Source of the DNA: Algoriphagus lacus
Lineage (GTDB): Bacteria; Bacteroidota; Bacteroidia; Cytophagales; Cyclobacteriaceae
Direction: 5' to 3'
Assembly (NCBI RefSeq): GCF_003583985.1
Contig: NZ_QXML01000001.1
Span: forward strand, 806,001 to 870,000
DNA: 64,000 nucleotides
Each line of letters starts with the position of its first letter. The stretch's first letter is position 1. Positions 7,336 through 15,178 of the stretch are shown here, in pieces. A program made the translations under genes and the position numbers. The notes under the pieces are model-generated. The model was given only the letters and a program-made list of their open reading frames with translations, was not told the origin of the DNA and did no database searches.

Positions 7336-8973
7336 ATGAAAGTCAGTCTCTTTTGTTTGACCCTTGGATGTCTATTCTCCTGTTTTTTTGGGATAAGTGA
7401 AGTTGCTTCCCAAGAATCCGGTTATCCCAGTCGGCCAAATATTGTTTGGATTGTTTGCGAGGACATGTCACCGGAGCATTTAGAGACGTACGGGGGTACA
7501 GGAGGGAAAACTCCCAATCTGAATGCCTTGGCGAAAGAGTCTGTGCAATACATGAATGCTTTCTCTACTGCAGGCGTATGTGCTCCCAGTCGGGCGGCTT
7601 TGATCACAGGAGCTTATCAGACTTCGATCGGGGCGCATCATATGCGAACTTTGGCGGCTTCTGCCGTGGCTTCAGATGATTATCCTCCAGGGTTCAAAGG
7701 GTACTCTGCGGTTTTGCCGGAAGGGATGAAACCTTACCCCTTACTCTTACGGGAAGCGGGCTACTATACCTCAAACAATTCAAAAGAGGATTACCAATTT
7801 CGTAGTCCGGTGACGATGTGGGACGAGAGTAGTGGCAAAGCCCATTACCGCAACAGACCGGATAAAAACCAGCCCTTTTTTTCCATTTTCAACTTTACCA
7901 CCACGCATGAATCTCAAGTTTGGGCTAGAGAAAAAGAACCCCTAAAAGTCGATCCTGCGAAAGTGAAACTTCCCCCTTACTACCCCGACGACTCAGTGAG
8001 CCGTTATGTGATGGCCCGGTTTATCAGCAATGTCATGACCATGGACGATCAGGTAGGAGAGGTAATCCGCCAGCTGAAGGAAGATGGACTTTATGACAAT
8101 ACAATCATCTTTTTCTACTCGGATCATGGAGACGGATTACCCTATGTCAAGCGGGAGCTCTACGATCGGGGATTACGGGTTCCCTTGTTGATCAAGGCCC
8201 CTTTTCTGCAAGCAGGAACCCGAAATGAAGAGCTAGTCAGTTTTGTGGATTTTGCGCCGACTTTACTTTCATTGGCAGGCGTTAAGATTCCTGAATCCAT
8301 ACAGGGCCAGGCATTTCTTGGTGAGCAAAAATCCAAGACTCCCAGAAAATACATTTATGCTGCCCGGGATCGGATGGATTCCGAATATGATCGGGTAAGA
8401 GCGGTATCAGATGGCCGATTCAAATACATCCGAAACTACATGCCCGAAAAGCCCTTCTACCAGAATATCCGCTTTCGGCTCCAGAATCCCCTGATGCCCC
8501 ATCTTTTGAAGCTGCATGAAGAGGGCAAGCTTACCCCTGAGCAAGCCCGCTGGTTTGCTCCTTCCAAGACTCAGGAGGAGCTTTATGATACCCAATCGGA
8601 TCCCTTTGAATTCAAAAATCTGGTAGATAATCCGGCTTACTCTGATAAACTCAAAGAGCTTCGAAGTGCACATGAACAATGGATTGCTGATTACGGCGAC
8701 CTGGGAGCTGTCAATGAAATGGAAATGGTTCGGACCTGGTGGAAAGGCAAGGACACTCCTCCAATAACCCCTAATGCCCAGATTATATCTGAAAACGGGA
8801 AAGTAAAGCTGATTTGCTCTAATCCTAGTGCCTCTATTGGTTACCGATTTTCTGAAAAAGAATCCTGGAAGGTTTACACTGGGCCTTTTGAAGTAAAAGA
8901 TGCAAACACTATCTATGTCAGGTCTCATCGAATCGGGTATGAACCCAGTGAAACTACGCTACTCCTCGATTAA
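7336..8973 (+). CDS. Sulfatase (formylglycine-dependent, family S1) with C-terminal beta-sandwich
   Basis: The 545-residue protein has a signal peptide, then PNIVWIVCEDMSPE, the start of the alkaline-phosphatase-like fold with metal-binding acidic residues. The activating motif VCAPSRAALITG has Cys82, which must be converted to formylglycine by a maturation enzyme not present in this window. Later hallmarks are TTTHES, YSDHGDG and the ELYD-x-x-x-DP-x-E-x-x-NL segment near residue 418-435. The last ~70 residues resemble the small Ig-like domain found after some hexosaminidases and sulfatases. It should cleave sulfate esters from glycans in the periplasm. The esterase gene begins 13 bases downstream, so the two form an operon; the divergent Tat enzymes at 4.5-7.1 kb may belong to the same pathway. 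Confidence 0.92.
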   Translation: MKVSLFCLTLGCLFSCFFGISEVASQESGYPSRPNIVWIVCEDMSPEHLETYGGTGGKTPNLNALAKESVQYMNAFSTAGVCAPSRAALITGAYQTSIGAHHMRTLAASAVASDDYPPGFKGYSAVLPEGMKPYPLLLREAGYYTSNNSKEDYQFRSPVTMWDESSGKAHYRNRPDKNQPFFSIFNFTTTHESQVWAREKEPLKVDPAKVKLPPYYPDDSVSRYVMARFISNVMTMDDQVGEVIRQLKEDGLYDNTIIFFYSDHGDGLPYVKRELYDRGLRVPLLIKAPFLQAGTRNEELVSFVDFAPTLLSLAGVKIPESIQGQAFLGEQKSKTPRKYIYAARDRMDSEYDRVRAVSDGRFKYIRNYMPEKPFYQNIRFRLQNPLMPHLLKLHEEGKLTPEQARWFAPSKTQEELYDTQSDPFEFKNLVDNPAYSDKLKELRSAHEQWIADYGDLGAVNEMEMVRTWWKGKDTPPITPNAQIISENGKVKLICSNPSASIGYRFSEKESWKVYTGPFEVKDANTIYVRSHRIGYEPSETTLLLD

Positions 8974-8985
8974 GCGCTAGAACAA

Positions 8986-10155
8986 ATGAAAAAAGCAATC
9001 CTTCCTCTTTCGGTATTTCTCATTTTCCAGTTTTCGATGGCATTCGCTCAAGAAAACATGCTCTGCCAAGGTGCTTATTGGACGGAAGATGAAGCTGCTA
9101 TTTTTATGAAACAAACCGCTTCTACTTGGACGACCAAAACGGATTGGGAACAACGTGCTTCTACCATTAGAAATGGCATCATACAGGGGATGAAGCTTGA
9201 GCAAATGCCCGCTCGAACAGCTTCTTTCAACACCATCATCCACAGCACAAGGGAAATGGATGGCTACATCGTTGAAAATATTGCAATAGAGAGCTTTCCC
9301 GGATTTTTCATCACCGGCAATCTCTATCGGCCTCTCAATCCAGTGCCTTTTCAAAAAAGTCCTGCCATTCTCAGCGTGCATGGGCATGGTCCTGATCTGA
9401 GATTTGGGGAAAGTATGCAAAAGAGGAGTGCGGCCTTTGCGCGCATGGGGGCGGTCGTATTTGCCTATGATATGATCGGCTATGGGGATTCCAAGCAGGT
9501 GGATCATAAAATTCCGATCGCCTTGACCATTCAAACTTATAATTCCCAACGGGTGATTGATTACCTGATTTCCAGGCCGGATGTGGATCCTGATCGAATC
9601 GGCGTGACTGGCGAATCCGGTGGAGGTACTCAGACGATTTTGATTACAGCTCTGGACCCGAGGATTACCGTTTCCGCTCCTGTGGTGATGGTCTCGGCCT
9701 ACTTCTTTGGAGGCTGTACCTGCGAAAGTGGGATGCCGATTCACAAAAGCGCCACCCATCAAACCAACAATGTGGAGATCGCTGCTTTGGCTGCGCCAAG
9801 ACCTTTGCTTTTGGTGTCTGACGGAGGCGACTGGACCAAAAATAATCCTCGGATCGAGTTCCCTTATGTACAAAAAGTTTATTCAGCCTATCAAGCAGAA
9901 AGTCGGACAGACAACGTACACTTGGCTGGTGAGCGACATGATTATGGTAAAAACAAACGGGCCGCGGTATATAATTTCTTTGGACATTACCTGGGACTCA
10001 ATGCCGGGCGGATTCCCTATCAGGATGGCTTTGATGAAAGCTTTGTGACTTTACTGTCTTCGGATGAATTGCGAGTGTTCACTAACAAAAATCCCATGCC
10101 TGCTCAAGTGCTGAAAGGAGATGTGGAGGTCAGTGAGTTTTTGAATTTGAAATGA
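8986..10155 (+). CDS. Secreted alpha/beta hydrolase, acetyl xylan esterase-like
   Basis: The product has 389 residues including a signal peptide cleaved near AFAQEN. The alpha/beta-hydrolase hallmarks are visible: the oxyanion region LSVHGHG near residue 128, the nucleophile elbow VTGESGGG with Ser211, and the catalytic His318 in GERHDYG. This layout matches the acetyl xylan esterase (AXE1/CE7-like) group of carbohydrate deacetylases found with sulfatases in Bacteroidota glycan clusters. Cotranscription with the sulfatase suggests removal of acyl groups from the same sulfated polysaccharide, but substrate and exact CE family need an alignment. A Cys-x-Cys pair (GGCTCESG) just after the elbow is conspicuous for an exported enzyme. 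Confidence 0.82.
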   Translation: MKKAILPLSVFLIFQFSMAFAQENMLCQGAYWTEDEAAIFMKQTASTWTTKTDWEQRASTIRNGIIQGMKLEQMPARTASFNTIIHSTREMDGYIVENIAIESFPGFFITGNLYRPLNPVPFQKSPAILSVHGHGPDLRFGESMQKRSAAFARMGAVVFAYDMIGYGDSKQVDHKIPIALTIQTYNSQRVIDYLISRPDVDPDRIGVTGESGGGTQTILITALDPRITVSAPVVMVSAYFFGGCTCESGMPIHKSATHQTNNVEIAALAAPRPLLLVSDGGDWTKNNPRIEFPYVQKVYSAYQAESRTDNVHLAGERHDYGKNKRAAVYNFFGHYLGLNAGRIPYQDGFDESFVTLLSSDELRVFTNKNPMPAQVLKGDVEVSEFLNLK

Positions 10156-10312
10156 ATTTATTTTGAAAACTGAGGGGATTCAAAACCCTTTGACCAATAT
10201 TCCCCAATCGAAAAAATTAAACTCCCAATTGGAATATTTGGATCCGTGAAGACTTGGCAATATCCTTTGATCTGTTGAACTTGAATATTCACACACGACC
10301 TTCTTAAAGTGC

Positions 10313-11134
10313 ATGAAAAAAAGCATCCTTCTAAGCCTCTTTTTTCTTTTTCAGGGGATAGCTTTTTCTCAGACTTCCGAGACTCTTGAAAAGACTGCCT
10401 TTTGGGGAGTAGCACTGGGACTCCGATTTCAACGTTTCCAAGATCAATTGGTAACCCAAGTCAGGTATAATGGGCCGCAGTTCTATTTGATGATCAATAA
10501 GGAAAAGTTTAAGGCCAACACGCTGAGAAATTTTGCTTTGGAAGGGACCATCGGAAGTCTCAAAAGCGATGAGTTCGAGCAAGGAAAACCCCTTTCCCGA
10601 TACCTTCAGCCAAGCGTGGATTCCTATTGGAATGAAATTACTTACAGCTATCTGTTCAAAATCAAAGAAGGAGAAAGAAGTGAGTTCTATCTTGGTCCCT
10701 CTGTTTCCAATGTTATTTCATTGCGGATATCTCCCCGCTGGGACAATAGTCAGATTAACTATGAATTCACTGGAAATCTTCAGGCTGAAGCTCGTTATCG
10801 AAGACAATTCGAGCTTTTTGGAAAGCCTATGATTGGAAATTTTGGGGTTAAACTCCCCATTGTCGGCTATATTACCCGGCCCTCTTTTTCCGGAGTCCCG
10901 GACTTTTTGGATCAAGAACAGGATTTTGTGTCGAGCTTATTTGTTGAAACCTCAGTCAGTTGGTTGGGAAATTTCCCCCGAATTCAGTTTGACAACTTTG
11001 TCGAATTCCCCATTGCAAGTGGAAATAAAATCCAGGTAATCTACAACTGGGAATATTATTCATTCCAAGTTCCAGGTAAGGTACAGACTGCTGCTCATAC
11101 GATAGGAATCAACTTTTTAATGAGAACGAAATGA
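10313..11134 (+). CDS. Predicted outer-membrane protein, overlaps S41 peptidase gene
   Basis: The product has 273 residues with a signal peptide ending AFSQ near residue 20. The mature sequence is a series of amphipathic strands with many Tyr, Phe and Arg residues, and closes with HTIGINFLMRTK, consistent with a small outer-membrane beta-barrel. No named family is recognised. Its last four bases (ATGA) overlap the start of the S41 peptidase gene, so the two are translationally coupled and probably act together. It lies 157 bases after the esterase gene and could have its own promoter. Confidence 0.75.
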   Translation: MKKSILLSLFFLFQGIAFSQTSETLEKTAFWGVALGLRFQRFQDQLVTQVRYNGPQFYLMINKEKFKANTLRNFALEGTIGSLKSDEFEQGKPLSRYLQPSVDSYWNEITYSYLFKIKEGERSEFYLGPSVSNVISLRISPRWDNSQINYEFTGNLQAEARYRRQFELFGKPMIGNFGVKLPIVGYITRPSFSGVPDFLDQEQDFVSSLFVETSVSWLGNFPRIQFDNFVEFPIASGNKIQVIYNWEYYSFQVPGKVQTAAHTIGINFLMRTK

Positions 11135-12141
11135 AAAAGGCAATATCTCTTCTTTTCATTACTCTGATGATGGCTTTTTCGGCATGTGAAAACCTCTTCT
11201 ACGACTCAGAAAAGCAAAACACCAATGCGGATAACTTTGATGTCCTGTGGCAAACCATGAAGGATCGGTATTCTTTTTTTGACTATAAAAAGATCAACTG
11301 GGACAGTGTACAAACCATCTACAGGCCGCTGGCTCTTCAGGCCAATGATAATCAGGAACTTTTTGATGTCATGGCCCAAATGCTCAACACCCTTAAAGAC
11401 GGACATGTCAACCTAAGGACTCCCTTTGACATCAGTAGGTATTCGCCTTATCTCGAAGCCCCGGCCAACTATAATTTTGACGTTTTGGAAAGAAAATACC
11501 TGGGGAAATATTTGATAACAGGATATCTTCTTAATCAGGAAATTGAAGGAGTTGGTTATATCCATTACAGAAGTTTTACTTACCCGATTTTGGACGATGA
11601 ACTCAATTTTGTCTTAAACCGATTCAAAGGGCTTCCCGGTGTGATCATTGATATTCGAAATAATGAGGGTGGAAATCCCGCCAATGGCCTACGAATGGCC
11701 TCCCGCATGATCAAGGAGCGAACTAAAATTTATTCCTACCAACAAAAAAACGGATCAGGGCCAACTGACTTTTCTGAGGAAAAGGAGGTTTTTCTGAATC
11801 CGGATAAAGAAAATCCCTCTTTTGAGGGAAGGATTGTTGTCCTTACCAATCGAAAAGTATACAGTGCTGGAAGCTATTTTGCCGCGTATATCAAAGGGAT
11901 TCCCAACGCCATCCTAATGGGAGACGACACGGGAGGTGGTAGTGGAGTGCCCGCAGGATATGACTTGCCCAATGGATGGTATTTCAATTACAGTTCAACC
12001 ATTGGATATACGGTGGATGGATTAAATTTCGAAGGAGGAGTTCCTGTGGATATTCGGGTAAGCATGACTCAGGAAGATATGGCTGCAGGCCGCGATCCTA
12101 TTTTGGAGAGGGCGATTGAATACATCAAAACAGGGAAGTAA
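11131..12141 (+). CDS. S41 family serine peptidase lipoprotein
   Basis: The 336-residue protein carries a lipoprotein signal with Cys19 (AFSAC). It has the tail-specific/C-terminal-processing peptidase core: an N-terminal helical part with L-x-DGHV near residue 88-94, the strand VIIDIRNNEGG near residue 171-181, and the nucleophile region NRKVYSAGSYF with the likely catalytic Ser245, then MGDDTGGGSG. This order is shared with tricorn-like S41 peptidases of Bacteroidota, and no PDZ domain is evident. As a lipoprotein it is anchored in a membrane facing the periplasm or cell surface. It overlaps the upstream barrel gene by four bases, which makes that protein its most likely partner or substrate. 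Confidence 0.88.
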   Translation: MKKAISLLFITLMMAFSACENLFYDSEKQNTNADNFDVLWQTMKDRYSFFDYKKINWDSVQTIYRPLALQANDNQELFDVMAQMLNTLKDGHVNLRTPFDISRYSPYLEAPANYNFDVLERKYLGKYLITGYLLNQEIEGVGYIHYRSFTYPILDDELNFVLNRFKGLPGVIIDIRNNEGGNPANGLRMASRMIKERTKIYSYQQKNGSGPTDFSEEKEVFLNPDKENPSFEGRIVVLTNRKVYSAGSYFAAYIKGIPNAILMGDDTGGGSGVPAGYDLPNGWYFNYSSTIGYTVDGLNFEGGVPVDIRVSMTQEDMAAGRDPILERAIEYIKTGK

Positions 12142-12344
12142 TGGATGAGGGACTAGGTTTGAAGGATTGATTTTTTGATTTCAACTCTTCTGGGCTTTCG
12201 ATTTTGAGATACTTTCGCCTGATTCATTTTATCCCAAAAAGGGACATAGCCCCTTTGACAGGTTTTCAGGGGGATTCCCGATGGATATCGTAGAATCATG
12301 TAGCTACGGAATTACCAGTTGCTATAGCCTTTCTTTCCTGTCGC

Positions 12345-12359
12345 CGGATTTGATATCCG
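12345..12359. repeat. REP-like hairpin, CGGAT/ATCCG
   Basis: Arms CGGAT (12345-12349) and ATCCG (12355-12359) flank a 5-base loop. The unit resembles the short palindromes scattered between Bacteroidota genes. The stem is short, so this is a weak call on its own. Confidence 0.3.
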
Positions 12360-12414
12360 ACCTATAACCATAACGAAAGCCAAAAAAACCTCACCAAAGA
12401 AACACCACTCCTTT

Positions 12415-12435
12415 TTCCGGATTGCAAAACCGGAA
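12415..12435. repeat. REP-like hairpin, TTCCGG/CCGGAA
   Basis: Arms TTCCGG (12415-12420) and CCGGAA (12430-12435) flank a 9-base loop. It sits 56 bases from the CGGAT/ATCCG hairpin, as paired REP units do. No T-run follows on either strand, so it is unlikely to be a terminator. Confidence 0.35.
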
Positions 12436-12520
12436 CTCCTGTTAACGTATTTCGAATTCAACCATCAACCAAAATAGAAGGAAATAAAGCCCACCAAAGA
12501 ACCCCTATTAGAGAAGCCAA

Positions 12521-14032
12521 CTATCGATCAGCAGGTATTTCAGGCAGGCATAAAATCTCTTTCACTGTTCCAACAGCAGGCTTGACCCGGTAGTCCTTGA
12601 TCTCCTTTTGCCAATCTATATCCTGCATCTGATAATCCGGCGTGTACCTAAGTTCATCCCAATAGGTTGACCTTGGATTTTCAAATCTCGGATCTCCGGT
12701 GGTTTTCATCCATTCCAAGAGGGCTTGCCTCATTTCCTTTTTTGTTTTTGCAAATGAGGAATCTCCTGCCAGATTACGAAGTTGGTAAGGGTCTTTTTCA
12801 ATATCATACAATTCCTCTTCCGGCCGCTGACCAAAGGCCAGTGAAAAATAGTCCGGCATTCCGGAGGAAACTTTTCCTTCCATGGCCATTATCAGGAATT
12901 TGGTGATGGAATGATCTACATCGCCATATTGCCCCACTGCCTGATGGACTGAAGGATTACCTGCTGGATCACGCTCGGGCATGGGGTTCCAGATGTAGAG
13001 GAACCGGTGATTTCGGATGCCCCGCATGGGATAACTCTGATTACCTTTTCTCACATTGGCATGCCGCTCTCTTTCCAGAAATACCTGGTTTCGGAGCTGT
13101 TTTTCCCCGTTCAAAAGTGGCCAAAGTGACTGTCCACTCATCTTTTCAGGTGTAAGGCCGGCAGCCTCCAAAAAGCTTGGAGCAAAGTCCACAAAATTCA
13201 CAAAATCATTGACCACGGTTCCGGGATTGATCTTTTGGGGCCAGCGGATTACCAGTGGCATACGGGTTCCAAAGTCGTATAAATTAGCCTTGGCACGTGG
13301 GAATGGCATTCCATTGTCACTGGTGATCACGATGATGGTATTGTCCAACTCTCCGATCTCTTCCAGTTTACGGATCAACTGCCCACATTCCCTGTCAAAT
13401 CGCTCAATCTCAAAATAATAATCCAGAATGTCATTTCGAACGCAGTCATTGTCCGGGAAGAACCCCGGAACTACCACGTCCTCCAATCTCATACCCGACT
13501 GAATTCCTGTATTGGCCACATATTCCCGGTGCGGGTCTGAACTTCCAAACCAAAAGGTGAATGGACTACCGACCGGTCTGTCCTTGAGGAAGGTCTCAAA
13601 ATCGGCGTAGCTTTTCCCGGCAGGATTATGTGCCATGCCTGATACCTTGAAGTCCCCAGGTCCCCAGCCCTTACGTGTGGAACCTGTAAAATAGCCAGCC
13701 TTTTCGAGCAAGCCCACATAGGTAGGATATTGGGCTGGCCACTCCGGCCAAAGGTTACCTCCGCTTTCGTTTTCATGCGGATATCTCCCGGTGAGGATAC
13801 TCGCCCGGGAAGGCGAACACGAGGGAGACGCCGTATATGCATTCAAAAAGAGGGCTCCTTCCTTGGCCATTCGGTCAAAGTTGGGTGTTCTGACCAGTTC
13901 ATCTCCATATATCCCGGCATGCGGAAAAGACCAGTCATCGGCGATCAGAAAAAGGATATTTGGCGGTTTATTCTCAATCGATTGTTGAAAAAAAGACAGT
14001 AGAACCAAAAGGGAAACCAAGACTGTGCTCAT
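12521..14032 (-). CDS. Sulfatase (formylglycine-dependent, heparan N-sulfatase-like)
   Basis: The 503-residue protein has an N-terminal signal segment and then PPNILFLIADDWSFPHAG, the metal-binding start of the sulfatase fold. The activating motif SCSPSRASILTGRYPHE carries Cys72 for conversion to formylglycine. Further hallmarks are GSSDPHR near residue 157, ITSDNGMPFPRAK, and a C-terminal EEELYDIEKDPYQLRNL. This arrangement is closer to sulfamidase/N-sulfoglucosamine sulfohydrolase-type members than the sulfatase at 7336, so the two probably cleave different sulfates. It stands alone: the next minus-strand gene upstream is the GH25 lysozyme-like gene, 242 bases away. Confidence 0.9.
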   Translation of the reverse strand: MSTVLVSLLVLLSFFQQSIENKPPNILFLIADDWSFPHAGIYGDELVRTPNFDRMAKEGALFLNAYTASPSCSPSRASILTGRYPHENESGGNLWPEWPAQYPTYVGLLEKAGYFTGSTRKGWGPGDFKVSGMAHNPAGKSYADFETFLKDRPVGSPFTFWFGSSDPHREYVANTGIQSGMRLEDVVVPGFFPDNDCVRNDILDYYFEIERFDRECGQLIRKLEEIGELDNTIIVITSDNGMPFPRAKANLYDFGTRMPLVIRWPQKINPGTVVNDFVNFVDFAPSFLEAAGLTPEKMSGQSLWPLLNGEKQLRNQVFLERERHANVRKGNQSYPMRGIRNHRFLYIWNPMPERDPAGNPSVHQAVGQYGDVDHSITKFLIMAMEGKVSSGMPDYFSLAFGQRPEEELYDIEKDPYQLRNLAGDSSFAKTKKEMRQALLEWMKTTGDPRFENPRSTYWDELRYTPDYQMQDIDWQKEIKDYRVKPAVGTVKEILCLPEIPADR

Positions 14033-14274
14033 AAACAGGAGTTTCGGGGATGATGCTTGAATATACCCTGAAGGAAAGTATTGGGCAACCTGCTTTATAC
14101 CCGACAGGCTTTCTTTAGCCTATCTGATCCAGTGGCATAATGAGGTGAAAAATTATCTTCTCAAACACTTCCACAGGATCCATCAATCCATTTTGAATAA
14201 TGATCCTTTTTAGGGAAAGGAAAACTAGAAGGGACTCCACAACTTGAACCTGAAGTGAAGCCGGTTTTGGTGAG

Positions 14275-15075
14275 TCAGGGTAGCAACAGTTCTTCTAACC
14301 GCCTCTTGCCCCCTGTCAATACATTCAAATCAATTTTCTCCCCAATTCCAGGTAAGCTCCCTTTTTCAGAAAATTGCCAAATGGTCCAATCCTCGGTTTC
14401 AGGTTCAACGATCGGGTTGTAATTGGCTACCCAAATGGGGTATTCATCAAACCCATTCTCATGCAGCACTTCCCAGAAAAACCGATCTCCGGTGTAAATC
14501 ATAGGTTTGACGCCATAGTGTGACTCCACAATCTTGAGCCAGTTTTTTAACCCTTCACGCAGCTTGTCCTGGGATTGGATGGTGCTGTGCTTTTCGATAT
14601 CGAGCACAGGGATCAGATCCCCACTTTTGAGATTGGCAGTTTTGATAAAATTCTGGGCCTGAAGGGTGCTGTTTTCATTGGGGCGGTAGTAGTGATACGC
14701 TCCTCGCTTGACTGGAAGGGTACGGATTCCTTCCCAGTTTCGTCGAAATCGGGCATCCACCCCGTCCTTTCCCATGGTGGCTCGAACCACTATAAACTCA
14801 ATTCGTCGGTTTTGAATTTGAAGTTGAAGCCCCGCAAAATTGATTCTCCCCTGATATTCGGAGACATCAATTCCCAAAATCCCTTCCGGAAAATTGGAGA
14901 ATACGTGCTCAAACTTCAAAGACTCGGTAAAGGGAGGAGTTTTTCGGGTAAAATCACCCAGCCTCCGGTCAATTTGATGTCGGAATTTAAAAACCAAATA
15001 CCCAGAGCCCAAGGCCACGGCAACTATCAATAAAGCGATCCAAATCCAAGGACCGGACTTTTTCTTTTGGGGCAT
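14275..15075 (-). CDS. Membrane-anchored GH25 muramidase (lysozyme-like)
   Basis: The 266-residue protein has one N-terminal transmembrane segment (about residues 9-29) preceded by a basic cytoplasmic tail, so the catalytic domain faces the periplasm. The domain starts with GILGIDVSEYQGRINF (Asp70 at the barrel mouth), continues with FIVVRATMG and GAYHYYRP, and has the catalytic VLDIEKHS with Asp159 and Glu161, ending with YPIWVANYN and WTIWQFSEKG. These are the signatures of glycoside hydrolase family 25, which cuts the MurNAc-GlcNAc bond of peptidoglycan. A tethered enzyme of this kind in a Gram-negative more likely serves cell-wall remodelling than attack on other cells. Confidence 0.9.
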   Translation of the reverse strand: MPQKKKSGPWIWIALLIVAVALGSGYLVFKFRHQIDRRLGDFTRKTPPFTESLKFEHVFSNFPEGILGIDVSEYQGRINFAGLQLQIQNRRIEFIVVRATMGKDGVDARFRRNWEGIRTLPVKRGAYHYYRPNENSTLQAQNFIKTANLKSGDLIPVLDIEKHSTIQSQDKLREGLKNWLKIVESHYGVKPMIYTGDRFFWEVLHENGFDEYPIWVANYNPIVEPETEDWTIWQFSEKGSLPGIGEKIDLNVLTGGKRRLEELLLP

Positions 15076-15178
15076 TATTAGGTTTCTATAATTCTAAGTT
15101 TTCCAAGTTTGGAAATTGAGAAAAATTCAATCGGCTTCACTTCTTCCAAACCTCCGAACCTCCATACTTCCTTACTTC

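Larger units (their letters stand above)
12142..12520. other. Convergent intergenic region with REP-like hairpins
   Basis: This 379-base gap lies between two genes that converge. It has no open frame of note. It contains two short hairpin units with the GGAT/ATCC and CCGG themes seen in Bacteroidota REP-like elements, at 12345-12359 and 12415-12435. No classical terminator with a T-run was found for either flanking gene. Confidence 0.5.

Noticed and set aside
8977-9873. 298-residue minus-strand open frame opposite the esterase gene
   Set aside because: The opposite strand encodes an alpha/beta hydrolase with clear catalytic motifs; this frame is its antisense shadow.
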